In this document: one piece after another, positions 9,056 through 17,169 of the stretch
Layout: each line of letters opens with the position of its first letter
How positions within the stretch are numbered: the stretch's first letter is position 1
From: an uncultured Thermoguttaceae bacterium
Lineage (GTDB): Bacteria; Planctomycetota; Planctomycetia; Pirellulales; Thermoguttaceae
Assembly: GCA_937951625.1 (NCBI GenBank)
Contig: CALFBP010000040.1
Coordinates: forward strand, 1-50,696
Reading direction: 5' to 3'
Length of the DNA: 50,696 nucleotides
Notes under the pieces: generated by a model
Database searches by the model: none
Told to the model about the DNA's origin: nothing
What the model saw: only the letters and a program-made list of their open reading frames with translations
Position numbers and translations under genes: made by a program

Positions 9056-10516
9056 ATGCAAGGTCGGGTTGGGCATCGGCTGCTGCAAGCGGGTGTTGCC
9101 ATGCGCCATCTTCCCGCCATCGACGCCGGGCCAGGCCGGTGGTTCCTGCCTTTGGCCGACCGCACTGCTTCGCTTCTTGTCGATCTCTTGTTGGAAAAAG
9201 ACCGGAGTCGATCTGTTGGCAGTGTGGCGGCTCTTTTGGCCCATGACCCGGCGCTGGCCGTCTGGACCGCGATCCACGCGCGGCGAAATGGCCCCTTTCC
9301 GCCGACGCCGCGCCGCCTCGCCGAATGGTTGGTTCACAACGCGGCGAGCGTCCTTCAGTGGCCAAGCGAGGCGGAAAATTGCCCGCCGTCCGTCCCCGAA
9401 GTTACACCGCGCTGGACGGAACTGGTCGCCCGATGCGTGGGCGTGTCCTTGCTTGCCGCCGAGCTGACCCACGCAAACGGCGATGAGGTTTCCGAAACGG
9501 CCCGACTGGCAGGGCTTTTGCAGGATGCGAGGGAGTGGTTCGCTCAGTCCGACTCGAGCTCTCCGGGCGCTGTGCCCGAGGACCTTGCCCATTGGCTGAA
9601 TGAACTACCGGCCGAGGCCCGGGAAGCGGCGAGCCAGGCGGCGAGGATACTGGCGGGCGAGCGGAACGTCACGGGAATCGACTTGGCCGAAGTGCGCCAG
9701 CGTGCGGCGGAAGCGGCTCAGGCCTGGGCCAGCCCGCAACCCGGTCTCAGCGAGCGACTGCCGCGGCTTGCCGCTCGTTTGGCCCGTCTCGACCAACTGG
9801 AACGACGGTTCCAGCAGGCGCTCGAGCGGGAGAAGCTCGAGGCCTTGGCGGAGTTTGCCGCCGGGGCGGGTCACGAAATCAACAACCCGCTGGCCACGAT
9901 CGTGGGCCGCGCGCAGTTGCTCCTCCGGGACGAGACGCACCCAGAGCGGCGTCGCGAGGCGGCGGTCATCGTGGCCCAGGCCAAACGGGCCCATGAGATG
10001 ATTGCCGACCTCCGCCTCTTCGCCCGACCGCCGCGGCCCGAGCCGCAACGCTTTGACCTTGGCGGTCTTGTCGAAACGCTTCTGACCGATTGCGCCGCGG
10101 AAGCCGAGGAGCGATCCATCTTAATCTCGCTCTTGCGAACACCCGGCCCGTTGAGCGTCGTCCTCGACCCGGTGCAAATCCGCGTCGCCCTGCATGCCCT
10201 GCTGCGGAACGCCTTCGAGGCGATTGGTCGCCAAGGCCGGGTCGAGTTGGCCCTGGAAGCCTCCGAGGCGTCGGTGACCATTCGCGTGACGGACACCGGC
10301 CCGGGAATCGCGCCCGAGCATCGGCAGCACATTTTCGATCCGTTTTTCTCGGCGCGGCAAGCCGGACGCGGACTCGGCATGGGATTGTCGAAGTGCTGGC
10401 GCATCATCACCAATCACCAGGGGGAGATCGAGGTGGACACGCTTCCTGGCCAGACGACGAGCTTTATCGTGCGTTTGCCCCGTCGCTTGGAACCGCCAGG
10501 AGTCTCCTGCCCGTGA
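9056..10516 (+). CDS. Soluble sensor histidine kinase with HDOD-like N-terminal region
   Basis: About 486 residues; start uncertain (TTG 9047, ATG 9056 or ATG 9101). No membrane segment is visible, so it is likely cytoplasmic. The first 160 or so residues are helical with phrases like LLAHDPALAVWTAI and ARLAGLLQDAREW that recall a degenerate HDOD domain. A coiled region (ERRFQQALEREKLEAL) leads into the H-box GHEINNPLA (His near 273), then N-box LLRNAFEAI, G1 DTGPG, F-box FDPFF and G2 GLGMGL: a complete HisKA/HATPase_c core of the type of NtrB-like kinases. It probably phosphorylates the HTH-receiver protein encoded just upstream. The stop overlaps the GTG of the next gene by 4 nt. Confidence 0.88.
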   Translation: MQGRVGHRLLQAGVAMRHLPAIDAGPGRWFLPLADRTASLLVDLLLEKDRSRSVGSVAALLAHDPALAVWTAIHARRNGPFPPTPRRLAEWLVHNAASVLQWPSEAENCPPSVPEVTPRWTELVARCVGVSLLAAELTHANGDEVSETARLAGLLQDAREWFAQSDSSSPGAVPEDLAHWLNELPAEAREAASQAARILAGERNVTGIDLAEVRQRAAEAAQAWASPQPGLSERLPRLAARLARLDQLERRFQQALEREKLEALAEFAAGAGHEINNPLATIVGRAQLLLRDETHPERRREAAVIVAQAKRAHEMIADLRLFARPPRPEPQRFDLGGLVETLLTDCAAEAEERSILISLLRTPGPLSVVLDPVQIRVALHALLRNAFEAIGRQGRVELALEASEASVTIRVTDTGPGIAPEHRQHIFDPFFSARQAGRGLGMGLSKCWRIITNHQGEIEVDTLPGQTTSFIVRLPRRLEPPGVSCP

Positions 10517-11409
10517 GCAACACCCGCTTCCAGCTTCAAGCAACCATTGCAGGGACCTCTTTGGCGAGGCGTGCGCTTTGCATGGCAGGCCGATCGGCTG
10601 GCTATGCGATTCTCTGCTTGTTGTTGGCGTGGTCGCTCGTCCTCGGGTTTCGTCGCCATGCATTGGCCCTAGGACGCCCCTTGGAGGGGCAAGTTTTGTT
10701 GATGGCGGGCGTGCTTGCCGCGGGCGCTGCCGCCGCCGCTCGGGTGCTCGTCCGCCGGAGCACTTGGCCGACTGGTCTCACGACGCTTCCGCAAGTCTTC
10801 GAACCGTTGCTCTCCTTCTCTCTGATCGCCTGGGGCGTTGCCCTCAGTCTGGTTCCCCCAGGACCAGGCGGACTGTTTCTGCTCTGGTCTTGCCTTGTGA
10901 TCGAGGAGGTTTGGGCGTGGTCGACGCGCGGAAGTCTCGCTCGGGATGGTGCGTCGTGGCAGCCGCGTCTTGGGACCGAGACCGCTTCCCCGGTCGGCAT
11001 TCCCCATAGCGCGCCTCCACCGACAGCAAATGAAAACCCCGATGCTGCGGACTCGCCGCGGATTCTAAGCTCGCCGACCATCTTTCAGGAATTCGTTCGC
11101 AGTCAGCAACCGTCGGGCGGCGAGCTGCTGCGAGGCTGGGTCCGCATACCGTTCGTTCCGGGGCAGCGGAACGCAACCGTTCATCTCGCCTTTTGCCCCC
11201 CGTTCGAGGGTGTTCCACGACTGGAGATTCTTCAACGAGTCGGTCCCGAAGTCCGAATCAAGGTCGTTCAAGTGCTTCCCTTGGGGGCGCGGTTGGACAT
11301 TAAACTGGATCAACCATCGTCGTGCGATTCGTCGGTTATTTTGGAAGTCCTGGCAAGAAACGTTGGGGAGCCGGTCGTGTCGCGATCCGATTTGATGAAT
11401 CCCCCTTAG
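10513..11409 (+). CDS. Uncharacterised membrane protein, translationally coupled to the histidine kinase
   Basis: 298 residues starting at GTG 10513, which overlaps the kinase stop in a GTGA arrangement; in this case the coupled start is more convincing than the longer open frame that runs back inside the kinase. Four hydrophobic segments are visible: about 30-48, 60-80, 97-115 and 120-138. The C-terminal half is soluble: a Pro/Ser-rich linker, then about 110 residues with beta-strand character (GELLRGWVRIPF, ATVHLAFCPPF, EVRIKVVQVLPLGARLDIKL) resembling a small beta-sandwich. I do not recognise the family. The coupling suggests that it reports to, or is controlled by, the kinase. Confidence 0.72.
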   Translation: MSNTRFQLQATIAGTSLARRALCMAGRSAGYAILCLLLAWSLVLGFRRHALALGRPLEGQVLLMAGVLAAGAAAAARVLVRRSTWPTGLTTLPQVFEPLLSFSLIAWGVALSLVPPGPGGLFLLWSCLVIEEVWAWSTRGSLARDGASWQPRLGTETASPVGIPHSAPPPTANENPDAADSPRILSSPTIFQEFVRSQQPSGGELLRGWVRIPFVPGQRNATVHLAFCPPFEGVPRLEILQRVGPEVRIKVVQVLPLGARLDIKLDQPSSCDSSVILEVLARNVGEPVVSRSDLMNPP

Positions 11410-11721
11410 CACAGTCCCCAACCCCAACCCAATCGGCCGACTTAAGATTTTTGCGAGAAAAGCAGGGGTTGGGGTTGGTAATCCAAAGCACCCTGAAAAA
11501 CGGCTGATACCTGCTCCCCGGCGTAGGCTCGGGTTTTTTTTGCAACCGCCGGGAGGTCGCCTACCGTTTCTTCCCGGACACACCCAAGCCGCGGTCATCA
11601 GGACTTTGGTTCCACGTCAGGCCAGATGAACCGCCGTCTGCAACGCTGGCTATATCTTCCGTTTTCCGCTTGGTAGACTGGAGGGACTCAGGCCGCTGGA
11701 CCGAAGTGCTTCGAGGCATCC
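11410..11721. other. Intergenic region with inverted repeat and weak terminator
   Basis: About 310 bases without a gene. A 13-bp inverted repeat (11418-11430 with 11466-11478) follows the membrane protein stop. Further on, a short CCCG/CGGG stem at 11517-11533 is followed by eight T's, a weak intrinsic terminator on the plus strand. The rest, up to the MoxR start, shows nothing clear. Confidence 0.5.
11418..11478. repeat. 13-bp perfect inverted repeat with 35-nt loop
   Basis: CCAACCCCAACCC at 11418-11430 is fully complementary to 11466-11478. It starts 9 bases after a stop codon. The sequence is related in composition to the GGTTGGGG part of the element near 360, so it may be a diverged member of the same dispersed repeat. 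Confidence 0.65.
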
Positions 11722-12681
11722 ATGGGCGACGTGGCGACAACGGCCAAGAAGATCCTGGCCAACGTGGAAAAGGTGATCGTGGGCAAGCGGCGGCAGATCA
11801 TTTTGTCGCTGGTGTCCTGGTTGTGCGAGGGGCATATCCTTTTGGAAGACGTGCCGGGAGTGGCGAAGACCATCCTCGCCCGGGCCCTGGCCAAGAGCGT
11901 GGGCGCGACCTTCAAGCGGATTCAATGCACGCCGGACCTGCTGCCCACGGACGTGACCGGGACTTCGGTGTTCAACCCCAAGACCACGGACTTCGAGTTC
12001 CGCCCCGGCCCGATCTTTGCCCAAATCGTGCTTGCCGACGAGATCAACCGGACGACGCCCCGCACGCAGTCGGCCCTTCTGGAGGCGATGGCGGAGCGTC
12101 GGGTGACCGTGGACGGGGTGACGCACGAATTGCCGCCGCCGTTTCTGGTGATCGCCACGCAAAACCCGATCGACCATGAGGGGACCTTTCCCTTGCCCGA
12201 GGCCCAACTCGACCGCTTTCTCATGCGGTTCAGTCTTGGCTACCCAAGCTTGGACGAAGAACTCAAGATGTTGGACCTGCTCCAGCGACGCCACCCGATC
12301 GAGGACGTGCAACCAGTCGTCAGCGCGGAGGAATTGCTGGCCGCCCAGCGCGCGGTCCGCGAGGTGCATGTCGACGAGAAGGTGCGTCGCTACTTGGCGC
12401 AGATCGTCCATCAAACGCGCCGCTCGGAGGACTTGAGCCTTGGCGGCAGCCCGAGGGCGACGATCGCGTTGTTTCGCTGCGCCCAGGCCCTGGCGGCCGT
12501 CTCTGGCCGCAACTACGTGCTGCCCGACGATGTGAAAAAGATCGCCCCCCCGGTGCTTACTCACCGCGTGATCGTGCGTCCTGAAAGCCGTCTTCGCAAA
12601 ATGACGGCGGCGGCGATTGTCGAGGACTTGATCGAGGACGTTCCCGTGCCAGTGCTCACCAACGCCCTGAACATGCCTTAG
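11722..12681 (+). CDS. MoxR-family AAA+ ATPase
   Basis: 319 residues, the normal length of the family. The Walker A motif reads DVPGVAKT (Ala in place of the common Gly is usual in MoxR proteins), Walker B reads VLADEINR, sensor 1 is ATQNP, and the segment [15 protein letters not shown] is a MoxR signature; the C-terminal lid domain is complete. MoxR ATPases act as chaperones that help mature or activate partner proteins, most often with VWA- or DUF58-domain proteins encoded next door. Here no such partner follows: the next gene is on the other strand. Start ATG 11722 fits the family N-terminus. Confidence 0.92.
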   Translation: MGDVATTAKKILANVEKVIVGKRRQIILSLVSWLCEGHILLEDVPGVAKTILARALAKSVGATFKRIQCTPDLLPTDVTGTSVFNPKTTDFEFRPGPIFAQIVLADEINRTTPRTQSALLEAMAERRVTVDGVTHELPPPFLVIATQNPIDHEGTFPLPEAQLDRFLMRFSLGYPSLDEELKMLDLLQRRHPIEDVQPVVSAEELLAAQRAVREVHVDEKVRRYLAQIVHQTRRSEDLSLGGSPRATIALFRCAQALAAVSGRNYVLPDDVKKIAPPVLTHRVIVRPESRLRKMTAAAIVEDLIEDVPVPVLTNALNMP

Positions 12682-12754
12682 CAGCTGCGGCGTTGAGCTC
12701 AACCCTCGAGGTTTGTGTTCCCGCTTGCCAGGACGAGGCTTGGTTAGCGGCGCG

Positions 12755-12973
12755 TCAAGTGCATGCCGACGAGTCTGGTTCGGGGGTGCGCCGCCGGGGC
12801 GGCCAAGGGTCTTCCGAAGAGGGCGGCGGTCCGCCCTGGCGTTCCTTTTGATGGATCAGGCAAAATTCGCGATAAGGGCAGAAACTCGTGGGATGGAGGC
12901 AAGTGGCGGATTGAGCCCTCATGGGGATGTTGTCGCGAAAACAATACAGCACAGGCGTCGCATCGTTGCTCAT
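12755..12973 (-). CDS. Small cysteine-rich protein, uncharacterised
   Basis: 72 residues. The first 45 look like a real domain: Cys at about 11, 25, 33 and 39 with aromatic neighbours (VLYCF, CLHPTSFCPYREFC), a spacing that could bind one zinc. The tail is Pro/Arg-rich and low in complexity. I have an impression that similar short Cys proteins occur in other planctomycetes, but cannot confirm it. There is no clear ribosome binding site, which lowers confidence. It is isolated between the MoxR gene and the end of the DUF1573 gene. Confidence 0.42.
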   Translation of the reverse strand: MSNDATPVLYCFRDNIPMRAQSATCLHPTSFCPYREFCLIHQKERQGGPPPSSEDPWPPRRRTPEPDSSACT

Positions 12974-13136
12974 CGGAGGCAGGAATATTGCTCATCGTCG
13001 GTATTAAGCGCGGCCCCGACTGCACATGGGGGTCTTGTGTCAATTATATAAAAACGGAAAAACACTCATGAGGTTTTATTTGAATTTCATGAAAAAACAA
13101 GGCAGGCCGCTCGCCCGATGCCTATTTGCTTGCGGT

Positions 13137-14240
13137 TCAACGTTTTCGGGGAGCCGAATCGGGATTCGTGCTAGACCGGCCCGTGGTTTGCAAGGACTTG
13201 GCGGCCACTTGAGCGGAAACCGACACCTCCAGCGGGGTAGCGCCGGCCACATCGGTCTTGATGCGGATTTTACCGGACACTTTGTCCGGCCTGTCGCCCG
13301 CGTGAAACTCCACAGCCACCATGGCCCCGTAGTAAATGGAATCTCCGGAGCGATATTGGCTGGCGGCTTTGGGGATCGTGAATCGGAATCGCGGGTCGGG
13401 CCCCTCGACATCGAGGATGCGAAATGGTCTCTGGCCCCGAACCACGAGGTTCTTGCTGACCGTCTCGCCCGGCGGGACCACGTCGAATATCAACACGGCG
13501 GGATGAACGCTTAGCGAGGGCACGACCAAGCCTTCGACGGTCAGCGGGATTCGGGCGGTCTGCTGATTCGGATCGTTGGTCCGCAGGACCACCAGCTCCT
13601 TGAGGTAGCCTGGTGGCGAGTCGTCCTTGAGCGTGACAACCAGATCGTAAGTGACCTTGCCCACTTGAGTTCGCGGATCGCTGGACCGCTCGACCTCGGC
13701 CAGCGCGACCTCCAAATGGGAGGAGGAAGGCTCGGCGTCGAGTACTTTCCAGGTCGTGCGGCCGGCATACGACACCGTGACCCGCTTTTGTACGCTCTGC
13801 CCTTGGGGAACCGATCCAAACTGGACGGTTCCCGGCTGAAACACCACGTCGGGCCGGATGTAATAGCTTACGTGCAGTCGGAATTCCGCCCGGAAGGGCT
13901 GGTCAAAGACGACTCGGAGCGTCGATTCCTTTTGGCCGTAGAATCGCTGGGTATCGAGAGTGACGACGATGGCGCCGGTGTCGTAAGTCTTCAAGAGCCG
14001 CTTGGTCACGTGGACTTGGGCGCAGCCGCAGGAACTCTCGACCCGCTCGATATGCACGTCCTCGACATACGGGTTTTCCATCTCGAAGCGGTACTCGGCC
14101 ACGGCGCCTCGGGCCACGGTGCCGAAGTCGTAGGTCGTGGTTTTGAAGAGTCGCCTGGGCCAATCCGCGTCGGCCAGACCACCCGCGGAAGACGCGAAAC
14201 ACAGCGCGAATGCCAGGATAAGGTACCGTCCTCGTACCAC
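13137..14240 (-). CDS. Exported DUF1573-type protein with ASH-like beta-sandwich domains
   Basis: 367 residues from GTG 14240, selected because GGAGGAGG stands 7 nt upstream and a signal peptide starts at once (YLILAFALCFASSAGGLA). The first domain has the DUF1573 hallmark: TTTYDFGTVARGAVAEYRFEMEN followed by the SSCGCAQVHV cysteine pair. Two or three further beta-sandwich modules follow (VQFGSVPQGQSVQKRVTV; HPAVLIFDVVPPGETVSKNLVV), ending at a basic tail. Such proteins are periplasmic or surface proteins of unknown role. The gene starts 34 bases after the corrinoid protein stop, so it is probably in the same transcript, although a functional tie is not obvious. Confidence 0.82.
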   Translation of the reverse strand: MVRGRYLILAFALCFASSAGGLADADWPRRLFKTTTYDFGTVARGAVAEYRFEMENPYVEDVHIERVESSCGCAQVHVTKRLLKTYDTGAIVVTLDTQRFYGQKESTLRVVFDQPFRAEFRLHVSYYIRPDVVFQPGTVQFGSVPQGQSVQKRVTVSYAGRTTWKVLDAEPSSSHLEVALAEVERSSDPRTQVGKVTYDLVVTLKDDSPPGYLKELVVLRTNDPNQQTARIPLTVEGLVVPSLSVHPAVLIFDVVPPGETVSKNLVVRGQRPFRILDVEGPDPRFRFTIPKAASQYRSGDSIYYGAMVAVEFHAGDRPDKVSGKIRIKTDVAGATPLEVSVSAQVAAKSLQTTGRSSTNPDSAPRKR

Positions 14241-14274
14241 GGCAATTCCTCCTCCCTGAAACGCCGTCCGCATC

Positions 14275-14913
14275 TCAGTGGATGCCGGCTGCGCGGCAGG
14301 CGAACTGAAGTCCATCGACCGCCGTTTTGCCGTAAAAGTCGCAGCCGGTGCTTTCGGCCAATAAATCGCTGGCCGCGGCGCCGCCGACCATGATCGCGAT
14401 GGAATCGCGGAGGCCCGCGTCGCGGATCGCTTGCACCGTGTTGGAGACCGACTTGTAGCAGGTCGTCAACAGCAGGCTCATGCCCACCACCGCGGGTTTG
14501 TGCTGGCGGATCGCCTCGACGAATTTTTCCGGTGGCACGTCCACGCCGAGGTCGACGACGTCGAAGCCAGCGCCGCGGAGCATCATCACCACGATGTCCT
14601 TGCCGATGTCATGGACATCGTGGAGCACGGTGCCCATGACCGCCCTGGCCCGAGCCGCTCCCGCCGTCTGAGACGTCAAATGCGGCGCCAACAGGGCCAT
14701 CACGTTTTTCATGATCATTCCGCCGAACATGAGGTCGGGCAGGAAGCATTCCTCGCGGCTGAAGCGGTTGCCCAACTCGATCATTCCCCGATTGCACTCC
14801 GCGAGGATCTCGTTGGCCGACACACCGGCCGCCAGTTGCTCGCGGATGAGTGTCAGAGCTTGTTCCTCCTGGCAGTCGGCAATGGCCGAGGCCAAGGTGC
14901 TTTCTTGTGTCAT
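14275..14913 (-). CDS. Corrinoid (cobalamin-binding) methyltransferase protein, MtaC/MtbC type
   Basis: 212 residues, the usual length for a stand-alone methyl-carrying corrinoid protein. Residues 1-85 form the helical cap (EILAECNRGMIELGNRFSREECFLPDL is typical but split here by function: helix packing over the cofactor). The Rossmann-like B12 domain has DVHDIG at 99-104, whose His is the lower cobalt ligand, then SLLLT at about 146 and a GG pair at about 177. It should carry a methyl group between a UroD-type methyltransferase and an acceptor such as tetrahydrofolate or coenzyme M. The methyltransferase gene lies upstream on the same strand, separated by a 57-residue gene. Confidence 0.93.
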   Translation of the reverse strand: MTQESTLASAIADCQEEQALTLIREQLAAGVSANEILAECNRGMIELGNRFSREECFLPDLMFGGMIMKNVMALLAPHLTSQTAGAARARAVMGTVLHDVHDIGKDIVVMMLRGAGFDVVDLGVDVPPEKFVEAIRQHKPAVVGMSLLLTTCYKSVSNTVQAIRDAGLRDSIAIMVGGAAASDLLAESTGCDFYGKTAVDGLQFACRAAGIH

Positions 14914-15040
14914 GGGTGCGTCTTCCTGTAGGCCTAGGGGCCGAAGCGGGTCGAACCAGTTTCGCCCGAGAGGACAAAACGCGGAAAGACCATTGCTCGC
15001 CGGTTGGCACGTCTATCGACCTTACTCCGTCCCTCGTGAG

Positions 15041-15214
15041 TCAAAACGACAGAAGGATTTGCCAAATGTAGGTGTATCCCAACGCGTCGATTTCTTCCCA
15101 TTGACGCTTCACCAGTTCCTCATCGCCTTGGATCGGCGGAAATTCCTGCTTCTTCTCTTCCCAAGGGATGCAAGTTCCCGGCGGACGTTTCACTTCGCTT
15201 TTTTCCTCAGCCAT
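15041..15214 (-). CDS. Small 57-residue protein inside the methyltransferase-corrinoid gene run
   Basis: ATG at 15214 with AAGGAGA about 10 nt upstream; stop TGA at 15041-15043. The sequence is charged and not low in complexity: an acidic-basic start (MAEEKSEVKRPPG), one Cys in GTCIPWEEKKQEFPP, then GDEELVKRQWEEIDALGYTYIW and a hydrophobic end. Codon use is like its neighbours. It sits between the UroD-type methyltransferase (stop 187 bases upstream) and the corrinoid protein (start 128 bases downstream), all on one strand. I do not recognise a family. The position suggests a small partner or subunit of the methyl transfer system; a spurious frame is less likely given the ribosome binding site and balanced composition. 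Confidence 0.62.
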   Translation of the reverse strand: MAEEKSEVKRPPGTCIPWEEKKQEFPPIQGDEELVKRQWEEIDALGYTYIWQILLSF

Positions 15215-15401
15215 CGCGGTCGGTCTCCTTGGCTACGAAGGGGAATGTTGGATAAGGGAAGGGAGGCAAGAGGCAACTCTCGACTGTTCGAATTCCTTGG
15301 CAGCGCTGCGCTAAGCGTTGAACGTTTCGCCGCTACGCAACGCCCACTTTCTAAGCTTACCCAACTCCGTCTTCCATCATTATCTTCTCTCTCTCCCTCC
15401 C

Positions 15402-16613
15402 TCAATACACCCCGTATTCTCGCGTTGCCTCTGTCATGGCGCGAAGGTTCTCCACTTTGGTATCGTCTTGCATGATGGCGCTAGCGTCCATGATATAGCC
15501 GCCATCGCGGGCGACACCGTCGATCACTTTTTTGCAATAGGCGCGGACGTCTTCGGGCGTGCCGAAGGCCAGCAAATCGTTGGGGATCCCGCCGCTGATG
15601 CAGAACTTGTGCCCTACGGTCTTGTGGACCTCGAAAATGTCGCCCCGATCCACGTGGTAAATAATGCTCAGGTCCGGCAATTGGGCAATGTACTTGAGGT
15701 TGGGGTTCCATTCGCCCTCGGCGTAAAACAGGATCTGGTGCCCCTTGGACCAGATCGTCTCGATGATTTGCTTCAAGGTCGGCCAATAGAACCTTTCGAA
15801 CTGCGGCGGCGAGAGGAAGGGCACGCAGCCGCGGTGCATCCACAGGCCGATGGGGACATTTTTCGTGGGATCCGCGCCCGAGAGGGCCACGTGCGTCAGG
15901 TGCGGCATCAGCGCTTCGCAGGCCGCCAACACCTTTTTCGGCTGGCGATACATGTCCATGCAAAGGCCCTTATAGCCGCGGAGCTTATCAGCAATGATGT
16001 CGAAGGGCGCCTTGAGGATTCCGGATATCGCCGAGACGGTCCCCGACTCCTTCCGCAACAATTCCGCCTGGCGGCCGAAACCCATGAAATAGCCGAGCAT
16101 GGCCATTCCGCCCTTGAGAAACGACATGTTGTTGCGAAAGGTATTTGGTTGGCCCGGGGCCACCACGTCGGCCGAGACCCGTGGCAACCACACGTTGAAC
16201 AAATAGCCGGTCGGATCTTCGATCAACAAGTCATACTCGTCCTCCCGCATCCACGCCTGATCTTCCGGCGGTTCGAGGTATTGGAAGGCGGCATCGGGCG
16301 GAATTTCGATCCCGGGCACCGCGTAGTACTTCAGTCCAATCGCCTTCACCAGGGCCATCCAACCGTAGACCATGTTGCCGACGACGGCGTCCCAATCGAA
16401 ATCCGCCGCACACTTCCGCGCGGCCGCAAAGGCCTTCTCGTAGTCGTAGCTGACCTCCTGGCTGGTGTAACCGGCGTACTTGGCGGTGAACTCGGCCACG
16501 AACGGCCGAATCGGCACCATGTCCGGCTTTTCGTTCCGCATCGCCGTCACATAGCGTTTCAGACGCTCGGCGTACCGTTTCTCCATCGCACTGGTGGTCG
16601 TCTCTTGAGGCAT
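15402..16613 (-). CDS. UroD-family corrinoid-dependent methyltransferase
   Basis: 403 residues from ATG 16613. The protein belongs to the uroporphyrinogen decarboxylase superfamily but is not HemE: it lacks the HemE start motif RQAGRYLPEY, and a true hemE is present at 34674. Supporting stretches are IGLWMHRGCVPFLSPPQFERFYWPTL, ILFYAEGEWNPNLKYIAQLP and CISGGIPNDLLAFGTPEDV, typical of methylcobamide methyltransferase relatives with a zinc or substrate pocket on a TIM barrel. It would move a methyl group from an unknown methylated donor to the corrinoid protein encoded downstream, or from that protein to an acceptor. The donor (methoxylated aromatic, methylamine, methanol or other) cannot be read from sequence. 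Confidence 0.85.
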   Translation of the reverse strand: MPQETTTSAMEKRYAERLKRYVTAMRNEKPDMVPIRPFVAEFTAKYAGYTSQEVSYDYEKAFAAARKCAADFDWDAVVGNMVYGWMALVKAIGLKYYAVPGIEIPPDAAFQYLEPPEDQAWMREDEYDLLIEDPTGYLFNVWLPRVSADVVAPGQPNTFRNNMSFLKGGMAMLGYFMGFGRQAELLRKESGTVSAISGILKAPFDIIADKLRGYKGLCMDMYRQPKKVLAACEALMPHLTHVALSGADPTKNVPIGLWMHRGCVPFLSPPQFERFYWPTLKQIIETIWSKGHQILFYAEGEWNPNLKYIAQLPDLSIIYHVDRGDIFEVHKTVGHKFCISGGIPNDLLAFGTPEDVRAYCKKVIDGVARDGGYIMDASAIMQDDTKVENLRAMTEATREYGVY

Positions 16614-17169
16614 GGCGAGATTCCGATCCGCATGGTCCCGTTCGTCGTGCCGCGGGAAATGCACAAACCGTCCGTTGGGCCCGGCTGGCGTCGGCACGTC
16701 GAACCTGCACTACTTCACACCGGACCACGCCCGCGGCGGGGATTATCCAACCCCCCCCTGCCGGGCGCGGAAACTGTCGCAGTATTCCAAACTTTCCGCT
16801 TTCTGTCAATGAGTTCGTGGTTCATAAGCGCATTCTGCGTGGCCAAGTATTGCAAGATGGCGCTAGTGGCCGAGAATACTTGGACGTTTCCATCACATCG
16901 CATCTTTTTGAATTCGTCGCGGGAGAGCCGCCTTTTAGCACTGATGCCTTCAACGCGTGCGATCCTCTAGTGGACACGATTGTGTCCTGCTGGCGAGGAT
17001 GGCGAACAGGACAACGCGAATGCCGCTTGGCAAAGCCGCAGCGAGCGGCATCTTTGCGCGGCAGCCCGGGGCTGCACGGAATCCACGCGACCTGATTTTC
17101 GGATGGCCGAAAAAGCGGTTCAGTTCGGAACGCGGATGCACGCACACGGAAGCTGGGGGGAAAAGTCAC
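16614..17169. other. Intergenic region between divergent genes
   Basis: About 555 bases with no convincing gene. It holds the minus-strand promoter at 16781-16809, a GC-rich foldable leader ahead of the methyltransferase, a perfect 6-bp palindromic stem at 16972-16987 (GGACAC/GTGTCC, 4-nt loop) and an 8-bp inverted repeat (17020-17027 with 17044-17051, ATGCCGCT/AGCGGCAT). I looked for a cobalamin riboswitch in the methyltransferase leader and did not see its conserved box. Confidence 0.5.
16781..16809 (-). promoter_or_regulatory. Promoter for the methyltransferase-corrinoid gene run
   Basis: On the minus strand TTGACA (16809-16804) is followed after 17 bases by AATACT (16786-16781). The -35 is perfect and the -10 matches four of six positions. 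Transcription would begin near 16774, leaving a leader of about 160 bases before ATG 16613. Confidence 0.6.

Noticed and set aside
15280-15310. GTTCGAATTCC sequence resembling a tRNA T-loop
   Set aside because: No flanking stem, acceptor arm or anticodon arm can be built around it; no tRNA was found elsewhere either.
16614-16780. Cobalamin riboswitch ahead of the corrinoid methyltransferase genes
   Set aside because: Looked for because of the B12 protein; the leader is GC-rich and foldable but lacks the conserved B12-box sequence.
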